Positions 23,558 through 30,484 of a stretch of DNA of 46,515 nucleotides are shown here, in pieces (position 1 is the stretch's first letter; every line of letters begins with the position of its first letter). The notes below the pieces were generated by a model. It saw only the letters and a program-made list of their open reading frames with translations. It was not told the origin of the DNA and ran no database searches. Origin of the DNA: Oscillospiraceae bacterium (GTDB lineage: Bacteria; Bacillota; Clostridia; Oscillospirales; Oscillospiraceae); NCBI GenBank assembly GCA_017432615.1, contig JAFRIV010000018.1:1-46515 (forward strand), in the 5' to 3' direction. The position numbers and the translations under genes are program-made.

Positions 23558-24337
23558 TCAGGTCTGCCACCAGATCCACGCCACGTGGGTAAACACGGCA
23601 TCCGTGAGAAATTCTTTTCCGGCGCCAATCTCTTTTGAGGCACGATACAAAGCCTGCCTCCAGTCAGAATAATCAGTCTCGCCGCGAAAATCATGCTGCA
23701 GCAGATATTCAGTCATTTCATCAGGTGTTCGTTTATCCTGCCAGGAATATTCCACTACTTTTATTTTCGGGGTAAAGCCTGCAGAAGAGATTATCCGGTA
23801 CATATTCTCGCAGTGGTTCCGAAGATCACCGTGGGGGCAGGAGGGGACTCTGCCTGCACGACGGATAATTTCATCACGCAGCGGCTGGTTCCAGGAGCAG
23901 AAGCATGCGAGGAAGCAGGTTCCTTTTGTTATTTCACTCATTTTTTTTACAGAATGAAGGTCGCTGATTGCAGGTGACATGGTGGAGAGTGTAAAATCAA
24001 AGGGCGTGGAAAAAGGCGCGTCTTTTCCTGTTACCTCATGAAAATCGCAGAGAAATGTTCGCCACGGAGAAGGGGTGTTTGCCAAATTTATCTCCGCGTA
24101 TCGGAGCATTTCGGGAGAAATGTCTGTCAGGGTTACATCACAGCCAAGACGGGAAAGCATAACGCCGTACTTTCCAACGCCGCATCCGATATCCAATACG
24201 CGGCAACCGGGAAAGATCATTTTCTCCTCCTGCCAGAAATGAAGGAGGCTTTCGTTATAGGAATTACTGCCAAGCCGGAAAACATTCTGATAGTCTTCTG
24301 CGACTTGATTCCAGACTGTCTGCGTATGGTCTCTCAT
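23558..24337 (-). CDS. Class I SAM-dependent methyltransferase, 259 aa
   Basis: Rossmann-type methyltransferase. Motif I is VLDIGCGVGKYG (about 47-58), with the acidic loop at the end of strand 2 in VTLTDISPEM. The middle part (DFTLSTMSPAISDL) is the region that normally sits over the acceptor. The start at 24337 is taken because GGAGG, lying in the end of the preceding ATPase gene, is five bases upstream; the longer frame from 24391 lacks this. It is the last gene after FecB-, FecD- and FecE-like genes, separated by one base, so its job is tied to that uptake system, for example modifying a metallophore, corrinoid or metal(loid). Methyl acceptor unknown. Confidence 0.87.
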   Translation of the reverse strand: MRDHTQTVWNQVAEDYQNVFRLGSNSYNESLLHFWQEEKMIFPGCRVLDIGCGVGKYGVMLSRLGCDVTLTDISPEMLRYAEINLANTPSPWRTFLCDFHEVTGKDAPFSTPFDFTLSTMSPAISDLHSVKKMSEITKGTCFLACFCSWNQPLRDEIIRRAGRVPSCPHGDLRNHCENMYRIISSAGFTPKIKVVEYSWQDKRTPDEMTEYLLQHDFRGETDYSDWRQALYRASKEIGAGKEFLTDAVFTHVAWIWWQT

Positions 24338-24338
24338 T

Positions 24339-25130
24339 TTAACCTCCTTCCTGTGCTCCTGTTGCCGGCACAACGTCCGGAAACGGGACAATTACCGGAA
24401 TACCCATGGTTTCGATCCGGTGAACATGCATACCGTAAACCTGCTCGATCGTTTCCGGTGTCATACAGTCAAGACCGCCGCTGGCATAAACCGTATGATC
24501 TTTCAGAAGCAGGAATCTGTCACAATAACGGATAGCAAGATTCAAATCATGCAGCACTGTGAGCACACAGATTTTTTCTTTCTGAGCAATTTCCCTGATC
24601 AGCTGCATCACTTCGTGCTGATTGCGCGGATCAAGATTGCTGGTCGGTTCGTCCAGCAAAAGAAGTTTTGGTTCCTGTGCCAAGGCGCGGGCAAGAAGAA
24701 CTTTCTGTGCTTCTCCTCCTGAAAGTTGAGAAAGACTGCGAAGAATCAGGTGTTTGAGACCGAGACGTTCCAACAGCTCAACTACGATCTTTTTGTCCCG
24801 ATCGGTAGCATCCCACCGAATATACGGACGGCGGCCAAGCAGGACGGTGTCAAAAACACTGAGATCGGAGGAATGTGCATTTTGTGCAACATAGGCTATT
24901 TTTTTTGCTGCCTCTTCAGTGGAAAGAGAAAATACATCCGTTCTGTCAATCAGGACATGACCGCTTTGCGGCTTCAGGATTCTGACAATGCATTTCAGCA
25001 GGGAGCTTTTCCCAACGCCGTTATTTCCAAGAATGGCTGCGCAGTGTCCGTTATCCATCGAAAAATTGACATGACGTAAAACCGGAACTGTCGGCCCATA
25101 AGAGAAGGAGAGATCCTGAAGTTCAATCAT
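24339..25130 (-). CDS. FecE/FepC-type ABC transporter ATPase, 263 aa
   Basis: ATPase of a metal-chelate type importer. Walker A GNNGVGKS (35-42), Q-loop AYVAQNAH, signature LSGGE (about 134-138), Walker B LLLLDEP and H-loop LHD are all present. The typical start MIELQDLSFSYGPTVPVLRHV matches the FecE/BtuD/FepC group, which serve ferric siderophores, heme, cobalamin and, in some bacteria, nickel. The ATG at 25130 overlaps the stop of the permease gene by eight bases. The remainder of the operon is FecB-like binding protein and FecD-like permease upstream and the methyltransferase downstream. The neighbouring LarC gene hints at nickel, but the sequence itself does not decide the substrate. Confidence 0.92.
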   Translation of the reverse strand: MIELQDLSFSYGPTVPVLRHVNFSMDNGHCAAILGNNGVGKSSLLKCIVRILKPQSGHVLIDRTDVFSLSTEEAAKKIAYVAQNAHSSDLSVFDTVLLGRRPYIRWDATDRDKKIVVELLERLGLKHLILRSLSQLSGGEAQKVLLARALAQEPKLLLLDEPTSNLDPRNQHEVMQLIREIAQKEKICVLTVLHDLNLAIRYCDRFLLLKDHTVYASGGLDCMTPETIEQVYGMHVHRIETMGIPVIVPFPDVVPATGAQEGG

Positions 25131-26199
25131 TTTCCTTCCTCCCGCGAAACAGTAGAATCAGGAAAACGGGACCTCCGACAAAGGACATAATGGCACCGAT
25201 CGGGAGGATAACCGGCGGGTCGATCAGTTTGGCGGCGGCATCCGCCAGGATCAATAGGAGAGAACCGCAAATAGCGGAGCCGGGAATCAGATATCGGTGA
25301 TCATTGCCGACAAAAAAACGCATCAAGTGGGGAGCAATCAGCCCGACAAAGCTGATAATACCGGCAAAAGAAACCGCGGCAGCGGCAGAGAGCGAACAGA
25401 CTGCCATACTGGCGAGCATCAAATGATGGGCATTTACGCCGAGACTTTTTGCTGTGTCAAAGCCCGCTTCCATAGCATTATAATTCCAACGATTGAAAAA
25501 ACAGAAGGAAAAACACAAGAGAAAAACAGCCGATAGAAAGCGTAGATCCTTCCACCCGACGTTTCCCAGATTGCCGAAAGTCCAGAAGACTACTGCGCCG
25601 AGGGAAGTGTCATCGGCAAAGTACTGCAGCAATGTGCTTCCGCCGGTAAACATGGCGCTGAGCGCTGTACCTGCCAGCACAAGGCCTCCTGGACCGATTC
25701 CGCGTCTCCAGCGGGAAATAGCAATCACAACCAGAGAAGAAACCGAGCCAAAAACAAATGCACAAACTGTCACAATGTAAGGATTGTTTACAGCAACGGT
25801 GGAGTTGGAATTAGAATTTGTGATCATTCCCCCGCCGAAAACAATTATGCCGATGGCGGCTCCGAATGCGGCTCCCTGCGATACACCAAGTGTGGAGGCC
25901 GATGCCAATGGATTACGCAGGACACACTGCATTACCGTGCCTGAGGATGCCAGTACGGCTCCAATCACAATGGCAGCGAGAACGCGCGGAAGACGGATAT
26001 TTTTAACTGCCGTGACATGTTTCTTTTCAGCCGTTCCGAGAAACACACGAAAAATATCGGCAGGCGTCAGACGCATGGAGCCGATGGTCATATAAAGGAT
26101 CGCAGCAAGTATGGTAATGAGCAGCGCCAGGGAAAGCGCTGCCCGTTTTCTTTGAAGGAAGCTTTGATACTGCTGCAGTTCCTGCGTGCCGTTATGCAC
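25123..26199 (-). CDS. FecCD-family ABC transporter permease, 358 aa
   Basis: Inner membrane permease of the FecCD/BtuC type. Typical stretches are ALLITILAAILYMTIGSMRL (first helix), RLPRVLAAIVIGAVLASSGTVMQ, NPLASASTLGVSQGAAFGAA and the coupling region FAGIISFVGLIAPHLMRFFVG near the C-terminus. About ten hydrophobic segments. The start is taken as GTG at 26199, which follows AAGAGGG and lies 13 bases after the binding-protein stop; the longer frame from ATG 26322 would overlap the binding-protein gene by over 100 bases and adds a non-typical stretch. It would act as a homodimer with the downstream ATPase, as BtuC does. Confidence 0.9.
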   Translation of the reverse strand: MHNGTQELQQYQSFLQRKRAALSLALLITILAAILYMTIGSMRLTPADIFRVFLGTAEKKHVTAVKNIRLPRVLAAIVIGAVLASSGTVMQCVLRNPLASASTLGVSQGAAFGAAIGIIVFGGGMITNSNSNSTVAVNNPYIVTVCAFVFGSVSSLVVIAISRWRRGIGPGGLVLAGTALSAMFTGGSTLLQYFADDTSLGAVVFWTFGNLGNVGWKDLRFLSAVFLLCFSFCFFNRWNYNAMEAGFDTAKSLGVNAHHLMLASMAVCSLSAAAAVSFAGIISFVGLIAPHLMRFFVGNDHRYLIPGSAICGSLLLILADAAAKLIDPPVILPIGAIMSFVGGPVFLILLFRGRKEND

Positions 26200-26212
26200 T
26201 GTGGATACCCTC

Positions 26213-27298
26213 TTACTCTTCCAGCGACACAAGCCCGTATCCGAGTCCCGCATCTGCAAGCAGATCCATATAACCCTCGTTCCCCAGGAAGAACTCGAAG
26301 ATCTCATTTGCTTTTGCTTCAAATTCTACATCTTCAAAAGCTTCCGGATAGAGAAGCTTTCCTGCAAAATAACCGCTTACCAACGGGATTTCTACATTGG
26401 TGTAGTTTGCAGTTGCGTTAGGCCACTGATAAAGCTGGTTATTCTTCACAGCCTGAAGTTCTTCAAAAAAGGCAGGGTCTTCCATAGCTTCTTCTTTGAC
26501 CAGCCCGATATTCCCTGCGTCCAGTATGATAAGATCCGGATCCCATGCAAGGATCTGCTCCCTGTCTACTTCAACACCCTTGGGCCCTTCTGAAAGACCC
26601 TCAGCAGCATCACGAGCATGAACAGCAGCAAGAATTGCACTGTTGGAATATACTCCGCTGATACCGTGACCACCGCGGAAGGTGGCTGCGGCAGTGAGGC
26701 AAAGGACTTTCTCTGAATCGGGAATGTCTTTTGTACGTGTGTCCAGGTCATCCAGTGTACCGTGGATCATGGCAATCACTTCTTCTGCACGGTCAGAAAC
26801 ACCGCAGGCCTCTCCGAAAACACGAAGAGCAAGATCATAATCCTCTCCGAAAAGCGTTCCCTGGGGAGCCGCAACGACCATTCTGCCAAGCTGGTCTTCA
26901 ATATTGGCAACAATATCTTCTTCATAGGTACAGAGAATCACATCCGGATCGGCATCCAGGATCGCCTCGGGATTTACTTCCCCGTATCCACCGGAGGAAA
27001 CAATTGGGAGATCTGCCCATTTGTCCTGATTGAAAACCCCATAAGCCATGAAGAGACTCTTATTCTGATCTCCGGAGGCTACGGAAACCATTTTGTCTGC
27101 CAGCTGCAGATAAGTAGCCATACGGGATGCATTTCCGAGTGTGACGATACTGTTCACTGTGACCGGGACTTCGACCTCACGGCCAAGACCGTCTACAATG
27201 ATCCGTGTTTCATTACTGTTTTCGGCAGCAGCCATCGGCAAAGAGCAGAAGAGCATGAGAAAAACAAGGAACAGAGCGGTAAATCTGATTTTTATCAT
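26213..27298 (-). CDS. FecB/BtuF-type periplasmic-binding-protein-like solute receptor, 361 aa
   Basis: Class III (cluster A) substrate-binding protein. Signal peptide residues 1-25 (MIKIRFTALFLVFLMLFCSL, ending MAAA|EN). The mature part has the family pattern: IIVDGLGREVEVPVTVNSIVTLG, then VNPEAILDADPDVILCT and the second-lobe REQILAWDPDLIILDAGN. As for the other receptors in this window, no lipobox is present; the Cys in the leader (LFCSL) is preceded by Phe. GGAGGG is before the ATG. Substrates of the family include ferric chelates, heme, cobalamin and nickel complexes. It leads the four-gene operon and has its own promoter beside a C6G7 palindrome. Confidence 0.9.
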   Translation of the reverse strand: MIKIRFTALFLVFLMLFCSLPMAAAENSNETRIIVDGLGREVEVPVTVNSIVTLGNASRMATYLQLADKMVSVASGDQNKSLFMAYGVFNQDKWADLPIVSSGGYGEVNPEAILDADPDVILCTYEEDIVANIEDQLGRMVVAAPQGTLFGEDYDLALRVFGEACGVSDRAEEVIAMIHGTLDDLDTRTKDIPDSEKVLCLTAAATFRGGHGISGVYSNSAILAAVHARDAAEGLSEGPKGVEVDREQILAWDPDLIILDAGNIGLVKEEAMEDPAFFEELQAVKNNQLYQWPNATANYTNVEIPLVSGYFAGKLLYPEAFEDVEFEAKANEIFEFFLGNEGYMDLLADAGLGYGLVSLEE

Positions 27299-27330
27299 TT
27301 TTCATCCCTCCATTTTTTTAATATGTGGAC

Positions 27331-27359
27331 AGTATATGCCTCTTTTTTTCCATCAGCAA
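27331..27359 (-). promoter_or_regulatory. Promoter of the FecBCD-type operon
   Basis: Minus strand TTGCTG (27359-27354), 17 bases, TATACT (27336-27331). Confidence 0.65.
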
Positions 27360-27372
27360 CCCCCCGGGGGGG
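27360..27372. promoter_or_regulatory. C6G7 palindrome abutting the -35: candidate metal-sensor operator
   Basis: Six C followed by seven G directly upstream of the -35. Runs of G and C flanked by A/T are the hallmark of operators of the CsoR/RcnR/FrmR family. A nickel- or copper-type sensor is the natural candidate; no such gene is in the window. Confidence 0.4.
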
Positions 27373-27385
27373 ATAAAAAAATGCA

Positions 27386-27426
27386 CAAAAAATACTCTCC
27401 CTCAGAAGTTCGCCTGCGGGAGAGTA
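27386..27426 (-). terminator. Terminator after larC
   Basis: Minus strand TACTCTCCC (27426-27418) pairs with GGGAGAGTA (27401-27393) with a loop of 16, followed by a T run. Separates the LarC unit from the FecBCD operon. Confidence 0.85.
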
Positions 27427-27450
27427 CAGTTTTGAAATGAGACAGAGGGA

Positions 27451-28731
27451 TCAGTTGAAAGAAAGATTTTTCTGACTGAGTTCCTGCTCTATCGTTTTGC
27501 GGATTTCGCTGACAGGAAGATGGTGCTGTTCGGCAAGAGATGCAAGGTCTTCGTATTCAATCTTTTTGCGTTCCATCCCAAGCCCGGAAGCATATTTAAG
27601 GCGCACTTCTCCAAGAGATGTTTGTTTTTGCTCTATGCGGCGATCAAGCACATAGCGGCTCATATCCTGCCGGCGGACGCCCAGCGTTGTAGTGTGCTGC
27701 ATCATGACGGATGCCAGACGGTCGGCGTCCTCCAAAGAACAGAGCACAGAGAGAAGAACACCGGGGCGGTTCTTCTTCATCCCGACAGGCTGTGTGAATA
27801 CGTCCAGTGCTCCTGATGAAAACAACCGCTGCACGGCGAAACCGATGTCTTCTCCTGTCATGTCATCCAGATTGCATTCAAGCCTGGTAATCTTGCCTCT
27901 TCGGGCCTCTGTAGTGCCCAGAAATGCCCGCAGGCAGTTTGCCTGTTCGAAATCCTTCTGTCCAAGGCCGTAACCGATAGTCTCCACGGTCATAATCGGT
28001 TTTTCCTCAAACCGGGAGACAAAATACCGAAGCAGCGCTGCACCGGTCGGCGTGCAGAGTTCACCTGAAACAGGGCCGCCACAGAACGGAATGCCCTGCA
28101 GCAGAAGGGCAGTAGCAGGTGTGGGAACGGGCAGGATACCGTGGGCGCAGTGTACAGAGCCGCTTCCGACATGCACCGGTGAGGCAAGCACCTCTTCCGG
28201 AGCGATCTCGTGGAACAGGAGGCAGACGGCAACAATGTCTCCCACTGCATCCATTGTTCCTACCTCATGAAAGTGAATCTCTTCCATTGGAGTGCCGTGA
28301 ACCCGGCTCTCTGCATCTCCAAGCAGGCGATAGACGGCTTTTGCATCCTCCCGCACTTTCTCAGGGAGAGAAAGACCGTCAAGCAGGGCGAGGATCTGGG
28401 GAAGAGAGTGATGTGTATGAGAATGGCTGTGATCGTGACCGTGAGAGAGAGGATCGTGAGCATGGTTATGATTATGGGAACATGCCTCCGAATCCGTCTC
28501 GTGGAGGGAAACATCCTGGGAAATCTCCTCTTCTCCGTGAATTCTAACAGAGAAATGTGTGCCGACAACGCCGCATTTTTCCGCGCGCTGTGTGGAGAAC
28601 TGTACACCGGGAAGGCCGAGACTGTTGAGTTTAGCCAGAAAAGAGCAACGATCCGGCAGCAGCTCCAACAGCGCGGAAGCGAGCATGTCACCCGCAGCTC
28701 CCATCGAGCATTCCAGATAGAGTGTTTTCAA
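27451..28731 (-). CDS. larC: LarC, nickel-pincer cofactor biosynthesis (nickel insertion, DUF111), 426 aa
   Basis: LarC inserts nickel into the pincer nucleotide cofactor of lactate racemase and other LarA-like enzymes. The N-terminus MKTLYLECSMGAAGDMLASALLELL and the stretches EEIHFHEVGTMDAVGDIVAV, ELCTPTGAALLRYF and CNLDDMTGEDIGFAVQRLF are diagnostic. Residues 86-108 hold eleven His, a likely nickel store. The frame is unbroken: the LarC1 and LarC2 parts, which in Lactiplantibacillus are joined by programmed frameshifting, are a single ORF here. The start codon is TTG at 28731, with AGGAGG nine bases upstream inside the end of the ECF gene. LarA, LarB and LarE are not in the window. It is last in its transcription unit. 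Confidence 0.93.
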   Translation of the reverse strand: MKTLYLECSMGAAGDMLASALLELLPDRCSFLAKLNSLGLPGVQFSTQRAEKCGVVGTHFSVRIHGEEEISQDVSLHETDSEACSHNHNHAHDPLSHGHDHSHSHTHHSLPQILALLDGLSLPEKVREDAKAVYRLLGDAESRVHGTPMEEIHFHEVGTMDAVGDIVAVCLLFHEIAPEEVLASPVHVGSGSVHCAHGILPVPTPATALLLQGIPFCGGPVSGELCTPTGAALLRYFVSRFEEKPIMTVETIGYGLGQKDFEQANCLRAFLGTTEARRGKITRLECNLDDMTGEDIGFAVQRLFSSGALDVFTQPVGMKKNRPGVLLSVLCSLEDADRLASVMMQHTTTLGVRRQDMSRYVLDRRIEQKQTSLGEVRLKYASGLGMERKKIEYEDLASLAEQHHLPVSEIRKTIEQELSQKNLSFN

Positions 28732-28734
28732 TCG

Positions 28735-29313
28735 TTAATTCCTCCTTGAAAGTGGCGTCAGCTTCGCCTTTTCCAGAGCAAGAACGATCTCCGGGATCAG
28801 AAGAAGATGGATGAGAGCTCCCGGTGCTGTTGTGACAAAATAACTGCTGAAAAAAGCGGCAAAGGTAAAAGGAGCATTTGTGCCGATCAGGCCAAAGGCG
28901 AGAAGAGCAGCTTTTGCCGCTCCTCCTACCAGACGTCCAAGGATCATTGCTGCCAGCAAGGAGATCAGGATCGCAGGGAGATGGCTTTGTTTTTTGAGCA
29001 GAGGGATCAGGCGGGGATAGAGAATCCCGGTTATCAATCCATAGGCAGCCAGTTCAAAGGACATGGGGAGAGCAACTGTCGGGAAGACTGGAATCCCGAA
29101 AAGCAGCCCTCGAAGCAGCGGCAAAACAACTCCCAGAGCAAGTCCCCACTGCCAACCGCAACATAGACCGCAGATCAGTGCGGGAATATGCAGCGGGCTG
29201 ATTACTCTTGCAATAGCCTGGATTTGCCCGGTCAGAAACGGCAGGATCAACCCGACTGCCAGCAGGATGGCAGTTACGGACAGTGTATAAATAGAATCGG
29301 TACGATGTTTCAA
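28735..29313 (-). CDS. ECF-transporter S-component-like membrane protein, 192 aa
   Basis: Small membrane protein with five to six helices typical of substrate-binding S components of energy-coupling-factor transporters. Segments such as VTAILLAVGLILPFLTGQIQ, PLHIPALICGLCCGWQWGLA and LPMSFELAAYGLITGILYP match that group (COG4720/ThiW-like), with conserved AAMILGRLVGGAAKA. S components bind vitamins or metals; position before larC suggests a nickel or cofactor-related substrate, but EcfA and EcfT are not encoded here, so it would share a general ECF module or act differently. The start is TTG at 29313, with AGGAGG six bases upstream; no ATG is suitably placed. Separated by three bases from larC and by 56 from the upstream ATPase gene. 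Confidence 0.8.
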   Translation of the reverse strand: MKHRTDSIYTLSVTAILLAVGLILPFLTGQIQAIARVISPLHIPALICGLCCGWQWGLALGVVLPLLRGLLFGIPVFPTVALPMSFELAAYGLITGILYPRLIPLLKKQSHLPAILISLLAAMILGRLVGGAAKAALLAFGLIGTNAPFTFAAFFSSYFVTTAPGALIHLLLIPEIVLALEKAKLTPLSRRN

Positions 29314-29369
29314 CGAAAGCCTCCTGTATGGGAATCATCTTACGCTCCAACTGACAGATCTCACGGATA

Positions 29370-30446
29370 TCAGGTCCGGATCTTCAGCTGCTCTGTGGTG
29401 GAGCCGTCGTCCGTGAAGACGATAAACTCCCTCACGTCCAATGTTACGGTGTCGCCCGTGGAAAACTCCCGATGAGAATACCCGTCATCGATCACGCGAA
29501 CGGTTGCCTTGCCGACTTTTACCCGGTAGTCAGTTTCGTCACCGAGATAATACATACGTTCGATTGTCCCGGTGAACATGCCTCCCTGATGGCTGATACG
29601 AATATTCTCCGGACGAACGGCGACTTCGACTGCGCCGGAAAGAGTGTTTTCAGGATAGGAAAGTTCGGCATCCCACTCCGAAAGACGGATCCGGCTGTCA
29701 GAAGCTGTTCCCTTGAAGAAATCGACCTTTCCCAGAAAATCTGCCACAAAGGGGTTTGCCGGATGATTGTAGATCTCATCCGGCGTGCCGGACTGCTGGA
29801 TCAAACCGTTGTTGATCAGAAAAATGCGGTCACTCATTGCCATGGCCTCTGTCTGATCGTGAGTCACATACACAACGGAAATGCCGAGCGATTGAGTAAT
29901 ATCCTTGATCTCAAAGCGCATGGACTCCCGCAGTTTGGCATCCAGGTTGCTGAGCGGCTCGTCCAGAAGGAGGACCTTCGGCTCTGCAACAAGGGCACGC
30001 GCCAGAGCAATACGCTGCTGCTGACCGCCGGAGAGCTGATTGGGCAAGCGGTCGGCGTATTGGGAAAGATGTACGATCTCAAGTATTCGGGATACTCTTG
30101 TTTTGATTTCACTTCTGCTGACATGTTTGATCTGCAGCGGATAGGCGACATTGTCAAACACATTCATATGCGGCCACACCGCATAGGACTGAAAGACCAT
30201 ACCGATATCGCGCTTCTCTGGAGGAAGAAATGTTTTCCCTCCGGAAACCAGCCTGTCGTCGATCCAGATCTCACCGGTAGTCGGAATCTCAAAACCGGCA
30301 ATCATGCGGAGCATGGTGGTCTTCCCGCAGCCTGATGGACCCAAAAGAGTTACAAATTCTCCATCGCGGAAGACTTCATTGAATTCTTTCAGAACCTGAA
30401 CATTGTCAAAACTTTTGGTCAGGTTTTTAATGGTAATGGTAGACAT
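29370..30446 (-). CDS. FbpC/PotA-type ABC transporter ATPase with TOBE domain, 358 aa
   Basis: ATPase of an iron(III)/polyamine/phosphonate-type importer. Walker A GPSGCGKT (36-43), Q-loop GMVFQSYAVWPHM, signature LSGGQQQR, Walker B LLLLDEPLSNLDA and H-loop VTHDQTEAMAMSD are all present. From about residue 240 a TOBE-like regulatory domain follows (VAVRPENIRIS, GTIERMYYLGDETDYRV, GDTVTLDVREFIVF). It is third in the order binding protein, permease, ATPase. The gap of 38 bases to the permease gene has no terminator. Substrate unknown; binding protein similarity is to AfuA/FbpA-like receptors. The gene downstream is the ECF-type protein after 56 bases, with no terminator between them. Confidence 0.92.
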   Translation of the reverse strand: MSTITIKNLTKSFDNVQVLKEFNEVFRDGEFVTLLGPSGCGKTTMLRMIAGFEIPTTGEIWIDDRLVSGGKTFLPPEKRDIGMVFQSYAVWPHMNVFDNVAYPLQIKHVSRSEIKTRVSRILEIVHLSQYADRLPNQLSGGQQQRIALARALVAEPKVLLLDEPLSNLDAKLRESMRFEIKDITQSLGISVVYVTHDQTEAMAMSDRIFLINNGLIQQSGTPDEIYNHPANPFVADFLGKVDFFKGTASDSRIRLSEWDAELSYPENTLSGAVEVAVRPENIRISHQGGMFTGTIERMYYLGDETDYRVKVGKATVRVIDDGYSHREFSTGDTVTLDVREFIVFTDDGSTTEQLKIRT

Positions 30447-30484
30447 TGCTGTTCACTCTTCCTTTCCCGTGATCTTTTCCAGAA

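Noticed and set aside
26200-26322. Longer start of the FecCD permease at ATG 26322
   Set aside because: It would overlap the binding-protein gene by 110 bases and add residues unlike the family; the GTG at 26199 has AAGAGGG and normal spacing.
27360-27372. End of an insertion sequence
   Set aside because: Simple C6G7 palindrome without matching inverted end, transposase or target duplication; it abuts a promoter.
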